Assembly (NCBI GenBank): GCA_021325365.1
Contig: JAJPHF010000022.1
Span: 1 to 22,185, forward strand
DNA: 22,185 nucleotides
DNA from: Pseudomonadota bacterium
Lineage (GTDB): Bacteria; Chloroflexota; UBA6077; JAJPHF01
Direction: 5' to 3'
Each line of letters begins with the position of its first letter. The first letter of the stretch is position 1. Under the pieces are notes generated by a model, which saw only the letters and a program-made list of their open reading frames with translations, did no database searches and was not told the DNA's origin. Made by a program: the position numbers and the translations under genes. Shown here piece by piece: positions 8,555-15,485 of the stretch.

Positions 8555-8587
8555 CCCTCTCCCCCTGGGAGAGGGTTAGGGTGAGGG
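8555..8587. repeat. Palindromic repeat downstream of the DUF559 gene
   Basis: CCCTCTCCC (8555-8563) and GGGAGAGGG (8567-8575) form a perfect 9-bp stem with loop CCT, followed by TTAGGGTGAGGG. It belongs to the same family as the four units at 8990-9160 but lies in the opposite orientation. The DUF559 stop codon (TAA, 8578-8576) is part of the repeat, and the hairpin follows it at once, so it could act as that gene's terminator. Confidence 0.75.
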
Positions 8588-8968
8588 CTCCCCGTCGTGG
8601 CCAGCGACTTCCCGCCAGATGACCTGGACCACCGCCTCCGTCCCCGTCAACGCCTCGCGGTTCGTGAACCGCAAAACGCGGATTCCTCGTGCAGCCAGGT
8701 ACTCGGTGCGTCGCGCGTCATAGGCCGCCTGATCCGCGTCGAAATGTTGCCCGCCGTCCGCTTCGACCGCCAATCTCTGCTCGGCGCAGAAGAAGTCCAG
8801 GACGTAGGGCTCGAAGGCATGCTGACGCCGGAACGTCCGGCCTGCCATCTGGCGATTTCGAAGCAGCCGCCAGAGCAGGGCTTCAGCATCAGTCGATTCC
8901 CGTCGCAGCTCTCGGCAGCGCTCGAGCAGGCCGACGATACTCGGGCCACCGCGGTAGTTGGTCTTCAC
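8576..8968 (-). CDS. DUF559 domain protein, Vsr/PD-(D/E)xK-like putative nuclease
   Basis: 130 residues with the full DUF559 pattern: LRRESTDAEALLWRLLRNRQ, then FRRQHAFEPYVLDFFC, AVEADGGQH, and YDARRTEYLAARGIRVLRF. The Asp of VLDF and the Glu and Asp of VEADG are the likely metal-binding acids of a restriction-endonuclease fold related to very-short-patch repair nucleases. The family's biological role is not established. The start is probably GTG 8968, but no clear ribosome site precedes it, and an internal start near the LLERCRELRR segment is possible. The last residues (GEPSP) and the stop are encoded by the 8555-8587 repeat, and four repeat units lie upstream. Confidence 0.85.
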   Translation of the reverse strand: MKTNYRGGPSIVGLLERCRELRRESTDAEALLWRLLRNRQMAGRTFRRQHAFEPYVLDFFCAEQRLAVEADGGQHFDADQAAYDARRTEYLAARGIRVLRFTNREALTGTEAVVQVIWREVAGHDGEPSP

Positions 8969-8989
8969 GGTGTCGCTAACTACCGGCTG

Positions 8990-9160
8990 CCCTCACCCCG
9001 ACCCTCTCCCAGGGGGCGAGGGAGTACGACGCCCTCACCCCGACCCTCTCCCAGGGGGCGAGGAAGTATGACGCCCTCACCCCGACCCTCTCCCAGGGGG
9101 CGAGGGAGGAGGGACGAGGAGGACGCCCTCACCCCGACCCTCTCCCGGGGGGCGAGGGAG
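8990..9160. repeat. Array of four ~35-bp repeat units
   Basis: Near-identical units begin at 8990, 9032, 9074 and 9126, each starting CCCTCACCCCGACCCTCTCC and ending in a GGGGCGAGG-type arm, so each can fold as an imperfect hairpin. Gaps between units are 7, 7 and 17 bases (TACGACG, TATGACG, then a longer GA-rich gap). The array lies between the acyl-CoA dehydrogenase stop (2 bp from the last unit) and the DUF559 start (22 bp from the first). Local duplication of one dispersed repeat is the simplest origin. Confidence 0.85.
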
Positions 9161-9162
9161 AA

Positions 9163-10323
9163 TTACCCCCGCGCCCGAATGAGGTTGCGCGCCAGGCGCC
9201 AGCGCAGCACCTCGGTCACGCCCTCGGTGATGCGGATGCTGCGGACCTGGCGGAACCAGTACTCCAGCGGCAATTCCTTCATGAGGCCGACGCCGCCGTG
9301 GATCTGGATCGCGCGGTCCACCACGCGGCTGGCCATCTCGGTACAGTAGATCTTCGTCATGTACGACTCGTCGCGCGTGTCCAGGCCCTGATCGTACATC
9401 CACGCCGTGCGATAGACCATCAGCCGCGCCGCGTCCAGCTCGATCGCCGAGTCGGCGATCATGAACTGGATTGCCTGGCGCTCGGAGAGCGGCTGGCCGA
9501 ACGTCACCCGCTGGCGAGCGTAGTCCATCGCCATCTCCAGGCAGCGCTGGGCGATGCCCACGCAGCGCGCGCCGTGGCCCTTCACGCGCCCCACGGTCAG
9601 CCACTTCTGGCCGAGCGAGAAACCCTGCCCCTCCTCGCCGATGCGGTTTTCGACGGGCACGCGCACGTTGTCGAAGGCGATCTCCCACGGTCGGTCGCCC
9701 ATCATCGTCGGCCACTGGCGCACGAGCTGCACGCCCGGGGCCTTCATGTCGACCATCAGGCAGCTAATGCCGCCGCGGGCGCGCTTCTCGGGGTCAGTGA
9801 CGCAGATCACCTGCGCATAGTCGGCCTCGCCCGCCTCGGTGATGAAGCGCTTGGAGCCGTTGAGAACGTAGTGGTCGCCGTCGCGCACGGCGCGCGTGCG
9901 CATGCCGGCCGGATCGGAGCCCGAGTCGGGCTCGGTCTGCGCGAAGCAGACGAGCATCTCGCCGCGCAGCACGGGGTAGAGGAAGCGCTCCTTCTGCTCG
10001 GCGTTGCCCTCGTAGAGGATCGGGCCGACGGCCGGGCCGAACAGCGTGTTGTGGCGGAACGGCAGCGCTTTGGTCTTCGAGACCTCTTCCTGCACGACGC
10101 AGCGCGCCAGCAGCCCGAGCCCCAGCCCGCCGTACTCCTTGGGCACCTCGAGGTGCCAGAGGCCCAGCTTCTTGGTCTTCTCCTGCAAGCTCGCCAGCAG
10201 GTCGGGATCGATCTCCTCGTCGTCGCGGAGCGACTCCATCTCGATGGGGATCAGCTCCTGCTCCACGAACTTGCGGACCAGGCCCTGCAGCATCTTCACG
10301 TCGCGCGGTAGCTCGAAGTCCAT
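9163..10323 (-). CDS. Acyl-CoA dehydrogenase
   Basis: An FAD-dependent enzyme that introduces the alpha-beta double bond into an acyl-CoA and passes electrons to ETF. The 386 residues cover all three domains: the N-terminal helical part (FELPRDVKMLQGLVRKFVEQEL), the FAD/substrate beta-domain with FAQTEPDSGSDPAGMRT and KRFITEAGEADYAQV, and the C-terminal helical part with ARQRVTFGQPLSERQAIQFM and IQIHGGVGLMKELP. E367 in ITEGVTEVLR sits where medium-chain enzymes have the catalytic Glu. The chain-length or branched substrate cannot be told from sequence alone. ATG 10323 is preceded by GGAGGAGAGG. A good promoter lies 62 bases upstream. Association with the CaiB/BaiF genes nearby suggests catabolism of an organic acid, but it is a separate transcription unit. 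Confidence 0.95.
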   Translation of the reverse strand: MDFELPRDVKMLQGLVRKFVEQELIPIEMESLRDDEEIDPDLLASLQEKTKKLGLWHLEVPKEYGGLGLGLLARCVVQEEVSKTKALPFRHNTLFGPAVGPILYEGNAEQKERFLYPVLRGEMLVCFAQTEPDSGSDPAGMRTRAVRDGDHYVLNGSKRFITEAGEADYAQVICVTDPEKRARGGISCLMVDMKAPGVQLVRQWPTMMGDRPWEIAFDNVRVPVENRIGEEGQGFSLGQKWLTVGRVKGHGARCVGIAQRCLEMAMDYARQRVTFGQPLSERQAIQFMIADSAIELDAARLMVYRTAWMYDQGLDTRDESYMTKIYCTEMASRVVDRAIQIHGGVGLMKELPLEYWFRQVRSIRITEGVTEVLRWRLARNLIRARG

Positions 10324-10384
10324 CGGCCCTCTCCTCCACCAGTACCCCGGCGGCCAGCGTCACACGGCGCACGGCCGTTCCTGG

Positions 10385-10413
10385 GGTATACCCCCGGCCC
10401 CCGTCGCTGTCAA
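10385..10413 (-). promoter_or_regulatory. Sigma70-type promoter for the acyl-CoA dehydrogenase
   Basis: On the minus strand a perfect -35 TTGACA (10413-10408) is followed after exactly 17 bases by -10 TATACC (10390-10385). The -10 lies inside the perfect palindrome GGGGTATACCCC (10383-10394), which could also be an operator. Transcription would begin near 10378, giving a leader of about 55 bases. Confidence 0.7.
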
Positions 10414-10493
10414 TCGCGCGCCGGAGTCTCCACCAGCCGATTCACCGGTCGCTGGCCCAGAGGCGCGACAACGAGGTAGTTGGGGAGGTGAGG

Positions 10494-10499
10494 TATAGT
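10494..10499 (+). promoter_or_regulatory. Possible -10 element for the DUF433/DUF5615 pair
   Basis: TATAGT lies 33 bases before the DUF433 ATG, in a locally AT-richer stretch. No convincing -35 at 16-18 bases was found, so the call is weak. Confidence 0.3.
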
Positions 10500-10531
10500 G
10501 GGACTAGGTTTATGGTAAGAGTAGACGCTCA

Positions 10532-10798
10532 ATGGCACGCACCGCCGGGCGCGCGGCTACACTCATAGCCCGCTACATCGAAGACAACCCGCACGCGGCA
10601 GGACTCGACGAGGCTCGGCTGATCGTCTCCGGGGTGCCCGTCTGGGCGCTGGTTGGGCACTGGCGTGCTATTGGCGAAGACATCGCGCAAGTAGCGCACG
10701 ATTATGATTTGCCTGACGAGGCGGTTGAGGCCGCCCTGGCCTACTACCGTCAGCATGCGGCGCTGATCGACGCGCGTATTCTCGCCAACACGCTCTAG
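10532..10798 (+). CDS. DUF433 domain protein, putative antitoxin
   Basis: 88 residues. The C-terminal two thirds (ARLIVSGVPVWALVGHWRAIGEDIAQVAHDYDLPDEAVEAALAYYRQH) is a DUF433 domain, a winged or helix-turn-helix fold whose 'G.PVW.LVG..RA' and 'ALAYY..H' ends are easily seen. DUF433 genes very often stand directly before PIN-like DUF5615 genes and are regarded as antitoxins of type II systems, and that is the arrangement here, with 6 bases between the two. It probably binds DNA and neutralises its partner. The start is ATG 10532; the upstream AAGAG is a weak ribosome site. Composition is less GC-rich than the neighbouring acyl-CoA dehydrogenase, consistent with mobile origin. Confidence 0.85.
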   Translation: MARTAGRAATLIARYIEDNPHAAGLDEARLIVSGVPVWALVGHWRAIGEDIAQVAHDYDLPDEAVEAALAYYRQHAALIDARILANTL

Positions 10799-10804
10799 CT
10801 CAGC

Positions 10805-11026
10805 GTGATCTCTCCTTTCGCAATCCTCGACTTGTACCTGGACCACGACGTATCCATCCACGTGGCCCCGCTGCTCCGGGATGTCGGCCTGAGGGTAGCC
10901 ACCGCCCGCGACCTCGGTGCTGAGCGCGCAAGCGACGCGGAGCACCTATGGCATGCCGCGGAGGTCTCGCAGGCGCCTATCGTGACCCACAACGGTCGGC
11001 ACTTTTGGCTGCTGCGCGAGGGCTAG
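10805..11026 (+). CDS. DUF5615 PIN-like protein, putative toxin (short form)
   Basis: 73 residues from GTG 10805; an in-frame TTG at 10832 (before YLDHDVS) would match the family's usual start 'M.LLDE..S' even better. Family signatures are LDHDVSIHVAPLLRDVGLRV, ARDLGAERASDAEHLWHAA and PIVTHNGRHF. DUF5615 proteins are PIN-domain-like putative ribonuclease toxins. Two oddities stand out: the usual Asp of the 'THNR.DF' motif is His here, and the protein ends soon after (FWLLREG), well short of the usual 100 or more residues. It may be inactivated or a natural short form. Its stop TAG overlaps the stop of the convergent Imm27-like gene within one CTAG. Confidence 0.78.
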   Translation: MISPFAILDLYLDHDVSIHVAPLLRDVGLRVATARDLGAERASDAEHLWHAAEVSQAPIVTHNGRHFWLLREG

Positions 11027-11265
11027 CGGGTCCACAGCGGCGGAAAAGCCTCGGGGAACCGCGCTATTGCGAACCCGCGGGAGATCTGGGTTAGCTCGGG
11101 CGGGCCGCCGCCGTGCGCTTCCGGATACGGGTACCACTCTAGCCACCATCGGTGCGTCGCGGGGCATTCGTACAGCGCTTCCCATGTGGCGTTCCGCGCC
11201 CTCTCGCATAGATGCGTCCGGGCGTACTGCTGGGCTTCTGCGCCATTCAGATGCTGCAGCTTCAT
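11023..11265 (-). CDS. Imm27-like putative immunity protein
   Basis: 80 residues from ATG 11265, which lies 14 bases after the stop of the aldolase-like gene on the same strand. The segment ALYECPATHRWWLEWYPYPEAHGGGPPEL matches the pattern of immunity family Imm27 (CP.TG..WE..YP.SE.HGGGPP.L), known from polymorphic-toxin loci. Such proteins bind and block a cognate secreted toxin. No toxin gene with repeats or a nuclease tip lies nearby, so it would be an orphan immunity gene. The reading frame stays open further upstream into the aldolase gene, but the conserved part begins after 11265. Assignment to Imm27 is from remembered motif shape and should be confirmed by profile search. Confidence 0.65.
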   Translation of the reverse strand: MKLQHLNGAEAQQYARTHLCERARNATWEALYECPATHRWWLEWYPYPEAHGGGPPELTQISRGFAIARFPEAFPPLWTR

Positions 11266-11279
11266 GCACTGGCACTCGA

Positions 11280-12068
11280 TCAAGCGAAGCTCTCCGGCTG
11301 CACAGGTTCGCCCGTCGGCTGGCGGCCGGCGTCGATGAGGAGGCTGCGCCACTTGCGGTCGATGCGGTCGGCGCGGCCGAGGTCCGTGCCAAGCTCGGCG
11401 ATCTCGGCGTCGTCGAAGTAGCCGATCGCCCCGTCGCCGTGCGTCGCCAGGCGGATCGCCAGCGCGCGGTACTGCAGCCGCGCGGCCTCCTCCAGGAACA
11501 CCGCGCGCACCACCGCCTCGGGCACGCTGCGGCCGACCACCGCGCAGCCGTTGCCGCGCAGGATCAGCGCGTTGTGCGCGCCGAGCGCCGCGACGAACGC
11601 CGCGCCGCGCTCGGGCGTCGTGACCAGCCGCGGCTCCGGGTGGATCGGCGTGGCGCCCATCAGGATGGCGCCGAAGTCGTGCGTCGGCCGGACCGGCACG
11701 CCCGCCACGCCGAACGCCTCGACGTACTCGCCCTGGTTGCGCGCGACGGCCTGCACGTCCGGCCGCGCGCGGTAGGTGCAGGCGTGGATGAACAGCTCGT
11801 TCGGCGCGCGGTAGGCCGAGTTCGCGGTGAGCTTGCGGCCGTCGAAGTCCACCACCTCGATCTCGTCAGGCGCGATGTCCGTGAAATTCTTGCGCGGGGT
11901 AATCAGGAATAGCTCGCGTCCCGGCACGCGGGCGCTCAGGTGCCCGAAGCCCTGATTGAGCCCGGCGTGCCCCAGGATGGCCGCGCCGTCGCTGAGCTGT
12001 TGCCGTAGCGGCGCCACCGCCGCCTGCTCGGCTGCCGTTAGCTGCGCGCACTGCCACACGTTTGCCAT
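11280..12068 (-). CDS. Class II aldolase/adducin-like protein lacking the usual His ligands
   Basis: 262 residues with the class II aldolase/adducin fold: GFGHLSARVPG, LFLITPR, PNELFIHACTYRARPDVQAV, and a C-terminal helix PEAVVRAVFLEEAARLQ. In fuculose-phosphate aldolase the zinc is held by a Glu, an HxH pair and a third His. Here a Glu remains (E91), but the HxH position reads R110-N-Q112 and the third position reads N173 (LRGNGCAVVG). The protein may therefore be a metal-independent or non-catalytic relative, or use other ligands. ATG 12068 has GGAGGAGG five bases upstream. It is divergent from the histidine kinase gene, and the Imm27-like gene follows it. The substrate is unknown. Confidence 0.85.
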   Translation of the reverse strand: MANVWQCAQLTAAEQAAVAPLRQQLSDGAAILGHAGLNQGFGHLSARVPGRELFLITPRKNFTDIAPDEIEVVDFDGRKLTANSAYRAPNELFIHACTYRARPDVQAVARNQGEYVEAFGVAGVPVRPTHDFGAILMGATPIHPEPRLVTTPERGAAFVAALGAHNALILRGNGCAVVGRSVPEAVVRAVFLEEAARLQYRALAIRLATHGDGAIGYFDDAEIAELGTDLGRADRIDRKWRSLLIDAGRQPTGEPVQPESFA

Positions 12069-12147
12069 GCGTCCTCCTCCGGGCCGCCCCGCGGCCTCCA
12101 CTGCCGCCCCCGGCTCCCCTCCAACCGTGCGCCGCCTCGCCCGCTGC

Positions 12148-12185
12148 TGTCAAGGCGCACTTCGTGGGGAGGCGGCTGCTACAAT
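12148..12185. promoter_or_regulatory. Divergent promoter region between aldolase-like and kinase genes
   Basis: On the plus strand TGCTACAAT (12177-12185) is a good extended -10 for the histidine kinase, giving a leader near 45 bases; no clear -35 is seen. On the minus strand TTGACA (12153-12148) is a perfect -35, but the sequence 17-18 bases further (around CACGGT) is a poor -10. The plus-strand call is the stronger. Confidence 0.45.
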
Positions 12186-12237
12186 AAGGGCGTGCCCAGC
12201 GGCGAGCGCCGGTCTGGGCAGGGCGAGGGGGCCGGCG

Positions 12238-14313
12238 ATGGAAGCCGTCGAGGGCAAGCAGGTCGCCGAGCTGATCGCGGCCCAGACGCGCGTGCTGGAG
12301 CAAATCACCTCCGGCGCCCCGCTCGGCAATGTGCTGGCGGAGCTGACGACGCTGATCGAGACGCGGTCCGCGCCCGGCGCGCTGGCGTCCATCCTGCTGC
12401 TCGACGCCGACGGCATCCACCTGCGCCACGGCGCCGCCCCGAGCTTGCCGGAGGCATACAACCGGGTAATCGACGGCCTGGCCATCGGCCCCACGGCCGG
12501 GTCGTGCGGCACTGCTGCCTACTACGGCGAGCGGGTCGTGGTGACGGACATCTCGACCGACCCGCGCTGGGCGCCCTACCGCGACCTCGCCGCCGCCCAC
12601 GACCTGCGCGCCTGCTGGTCGACGCCGATCAAGGGCGCCTCCGGGCGCATCCTCGGCACGTTCGCCATCTACTATCGGGAGCCGCAGCCGCCCCGCCCCG
12701 GCGAGCTGGAGCTGGCGGACCTGCTCACGCGCACGGCGGCGATCGCCATCGAGCGCTACCAGATGGAGCAGCGCCTGCGGGCGCAGCACGCGGTGACGGC
12801 CGTCCTGGCCACCGCCGCGTCGACCAGCGCGGCCAGCGTGGGCATTCTCGACGCGATTTGCGACAGCCTGGGCTGGCAGATGGGCGCCCTCTGGCTGGCG
12901 GACCCCGACAGCCGTGCGCTGCGCTGCGTCGCGGTGCGCGGCGCCCACTCGGCGGCGCTCGCTCCCTTTCAGGCCGCCACCCGCGCCGCGACGTTCGGGC
13001 CGGGCGAGGGCCTGCCCGGCCGCGTCTGGGCCAGCGGCCAGCCGCACTGGGCGCCCGACGTGCTCCAGGACGGGAACTTTCCGCGCGGGGCGGTCGCCGC
13101 CGCGGCCGGCCTGCACGCGGCGTTCGGCATTCCCATCCGGGCGGGCGGGGACGTGCTCGGCGTGATGGAGTTCTTCAACCACGCCATTCAGGCGCCCGAC
13201 GACGCGCTGCTCGCCATGCTCGCGGCGACGGGTAGCCAGATCGGCCAGTTCATCCAGCGGCGACGGGCCGAAGAGGCGTCGCTGGCGGCGGAGGCGCGCT
13301 ACCGGACCGTGTTCGCGGGCGTGGCCGACACGATCCTCATCAGCGACGCGGCGGGCCGCATCCTCGACGCCAACCCGCCAGCGAGCGCGCTGTTCGGCTG
13401 CTCCCTGGACACGCTGCGCGAGCGCCGCATCATGGACGTGTGCGCGATGGGCCCCGGCTGGATCGAGACGGAATTCAAGCGCTTGCTGGAGCAAGGCTAC
13501 TGGCGCGGCGAAGCCGAGATCGCCAGGGCAGACGGCACCCGCGTGCCCGTCGAGGTGCGAGCCACGGTCGCCACGAGCGCCGGCAGAAAAGTCTGCCTGT
13601 CCGTGCTCCGCGACGCCTCCGACCGCCGCGCGGTGGAACAGCTGCAGCGCGAGTTCATCGCCATGATCGCGCACGACCTGAAGACGCCGCTGACCTCGAT
13701 CGGCGGCTACGCGCAGCTCATGCAGCGGCGGCGGGCCTACGACCCCGGCGCCGCCGCGACGATCCTCAGCCAGACGCGCCGCCTGGAGCGACTGCTCAGC
13801 GACCTGCTGGACGCGGCGCAGATGGAGACCGGGCGCCTGAAGCTGCGGCGGGCGCCGGTGGACCTGGCGGCGCTCGCCCGCGCCTGCGTCGAGGACGTGC
13901 GGGCGACGACCGGCGCGCACCAGTTCCGGGTGGAGGCGCCGGAGGTGCCGCTCGAAGGCTGCTGGGACCACGACCGCCTGATGCAGGTCCTGGAGAACTT
14001 GCTCTCGAACGCCGTCAAGTACTCGCCGGCGGGGGGCGAGATCGTGGTGCGGCTGGCGGACCGCGGCGACGCGGCGCAGGTGGCCGTCAGCGACCAGGGC
14101 ACGGGCATCGCCGCCGAGGCGCTGCCGCGTCTGTTCGACCGCTTCTACCGCTCGGATGGGGCCGACGTCACGGCTCGCGGCCTGGGCCTCGGCCTGCACA
14201 TCAGCAAGCTGCTCATCGAAGCGCACGGCGGCCACATCTGGGCCGCCAGCCCCGGGCCCGGCCAGGGCGCCACCTTTACCCTCGTCCTGCCCTACGGCCC
14301 CCCGCAAGCGTAG
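12238..14313 (+). CDS. Sensor histidine kinase, GAF-GAF-PAS-HisKA-HATPase
   Basis: A cytoplasmic sensor kinase of 691 residues with no membrane segment. The order is a GAF domain at ~20-175 (GSCGTAAYYGERVVVTDISTDPRW), a second GAF at ~185-345 (GPGEGLPGRVWASGQPHW), a PAS domain at ~350-465 (TVFAGVADTILISDAAGRILDAN), then HisKA with the phosphorylated H479 in FIAMIAHDLKTPLTSIGGY. The ATPase domain has its N box (N591 in NLLSNAVKYSP), DQGTGIAAEALPRLFDRFYRSD and the G box GLGLGLHISKLLIEAHGG. All catalytic motifs are intact. No response regulator gene lies beside it, so it is an orphan kinase; the ligand of the GAF domains is unknown. ATG 12238 has GAGGGGG 6 bases upstream; the open frame runs further 5' without homology. 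Confidence 0.95.
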   Translation: MEAVEGKQVAELIAAQTRVLEQITSGAPLGNVLAELTTLIETRSAPGALASILLLDADGIHLRHGAAPSLPEAYNRVIDGLAIGPTAGSCGTAAYYGERVVVTDISTDPRWAPYRDLAAAHDLRACWSTPIKGASGRILGTFAIYYREPQPPRPGELELADLLTRTAAIAIERYQMEQRLRAQHAVTAVLATAASTSAASVGILDAICDSLGWQMGALWLADPDSRALRCVAVRGAHSAALAPFQAATRAATFGPGEGLPGRVWASGQPHWAPDVLQDGNFPRGAVAAAAGLHAAFGIPIRAGGDVLGVMEFFNHAIQAPDDALLAMLAATGSQIGQFIQRRRAEEASLAAEARYRTVFAGVADTILISDAAGRILDANPPASALFGCSLDTLRERRIMDVCAMGPGWIETEFKRLLEQGYWRGEAEIARADGTRVPVEVRATVATSAGRKVCLSVLRDASDRRAVEQLQREFIAMIAHDLKTPLTSIGGYAQLMQRRRAYDPGAAATILSQTRRLERLLSDLLDAAQMETGRLKLRRAPVDLAALARACVEDVRATTGAHQFRVEAPEVPLEGCWDHDRLMQVLENLLSNAVKYSPAGGEIVVRLADRGDAAQVAVSDQGTGIAAEALPRLFDRFYRSDGADVTARGLGLGLHISKLLIEAHGGHIWAASPGPGQGATFTLVLPYGPPQA

Positions 14314-14325
14314 CCATCACGCGCG

Positions 14326-15384
14326 CTACTCCAGGCTCGTGATGACCAGATTGCGGAAGCGCGCCTCGGCCGCGCCGTCGTTGAGGCTGCCCACGCCAAA
14401 GCCAAAGCCGCCCGCCCGCGTGTCTTCGGCCCGCGCCTGCCCGACCGCCTCGCCGTTCACCAGTAGCGTCAGCTCGTCGCCCCGCGCGCGCACGCCCAGC
14501 CGATTGGTCGCCGGCCCGGGCTGAATCGCCGCGGCGCGCGTCCAATCGAGCACGGTGACGCCGGTGCGATCGGTGTTCCGGCGCACGATGAAGGCGCCCT
14601 CGTCCGGGGCGACGACGAACGAGTAATGCTCGCCGCCCGGCTGGCGCCGGAAGTCCACGAACACGTAGGCGTCGGCCGTTGGCTCCAGCAGACGCGCGTC
14701 GACCTCGAGCAAGAAGTCGCCGAACGGCTCCTCGCGCATCACGTAGGGCGAGCCGCCGCTACCGGGCAGCCGCGCGACGTAGTACTCGCCGTCCGCGTAG
14801 CCGACGCGGCGCGTCGCGGCGTCGCTGGATTGCACTGGCCAGCCGCTGGCCGGGTCGCTGAAATTGTCGGCGTAAAGGATGCGCCCCGGCCCCGCGCTCG
14901 ACTCGCCCGGCGGCAGGGCAAGCGCGTCGGGCGGCGGCGCGGGGGGCACGCCGGCCGCGGCCGGCGGCTCCGCGGGCGCGGCGACGGCCGCATCGGTGCC
15001 GACGCTCGCCGGCGCCGTCGGCGGCGCGGCCGCCGCGTCCGGGGCGCCCGCAGGCGGCGGCTCGGAGACGGCCGTCGGCGCGCTAGCGCGCGGGGGCGCG
15101 GTCGGCCCCGGCCCCGCCGTCGCCGCCCCCAGCGGGCCGCTCGCGGGCGGAGTGCCGGCTGACCCTGGCGTCGCGCTTGGAGCGGCCGCGTCCGCCCGCG
15201 CGCCGCCGCCATTTGGCGCGTCCTCCGGCGCCGTCGGCGGAGCGGTCGCCGTGGGCGGCGCCGGCTCAGCCTGCGCCCACAGGCGCTCTCCCCCGACGGC
15301 GTGCGGCTGCCCGGCCGCCACGCCCAGACACAACGCGGCGACGGCGAGGGCCGCCCCCCGGCGTCTCCGTCCTCGCCACCCCAC
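14326..15384 (-). CDS. Secreted protein with Pro/Ala linker and LamG/concanavalin-like C-terminal domain
   Basis: 352 residues from GTG 15384, chosen because GAGGGAG lies 7 bases upstream and a signal peptide follows at once (WRGRRRRGAALAVAALCLGVAAG). About 110 residues of Ala/Pro/Gly/Thr-rich, disordered sequence come next, a likely cell-wall or surface spacer. The last ~180 residues (ILYADNFSDPASGWP, YADGEYYVARLP, DFLLEVDARLLEP, HYSFVVAPDEGAFIVRR, NRLGVRARGDELTLLVNGEAVGQ) form a jelly-roll of the LamG/laminarinase-like type common on extracellular proteins of Chloroflexota. No catalytic acid pair of a glycosidase is evident, so ligand binding, perhaps to glycan, is the best guess. The gene is convergent with the histidine kinase, with 12 bases between stops. 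Confidence 0.8.
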   Translation of the reverse strand: MGWRGRRRRGAALAVAALCLGVAAGQPHAVGGERLWAQAEPAPPTATAPPTAPEDAPNGGGARADAAAPSATPGSAGTPPASGPLGAATAGPGPTAPPRASAPTAVSEPPPAGAPDAAAAPPTAPASVGTDAAVAAPAEPPAAAGVPPAPPPDALALPPGESSAGPGRILYADNFSDPASGWPVQSSDAATRRVGYADGEYYVARLPGSGGSPYVMREEPFGDFLLEVDARLLEPTADAYVFVDFRRQPGGEHYSFVVAPDEGAFIVRRNTDRTGVTVLDWTRAAAIQPGPATNRLGVRARGDELTLLVNGEAVGQARAEDTRAGGFGFGVGSLNDGAAEARFRNLVITSLE

Positions 15385-15485
15385 GCGCACGCTCCCTCGC
15401 CCCACGATCTTGCGTCGCCCCGGCAGGGCGCGACGCCGCTTGCCGCCATCGCCGGGGCGCGCGATGGCGTGAGGTGTGGCGCCGG

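Noticed and set aside
8990..9160. CRISPR array
   Set aside because: Repeats of about 35 bp occur, but the gaps are only 7, 7 and 17 bases and nearly identical, too short for spacers, and no cas gene is present.
8597..9349. Plus-strand frame with repeated PSPRPSPRGRG
   Set aside because: The repeated peptide is only the translation of the intergenic repeat array and the antisense of DUF559.
11866..14307. 813-residue minus-strand open frame
   Set aside because: It is antisense to the intact histidine kinase, rich in Arg/Ala/Gly/His and without domain signatures; a product of high GC.
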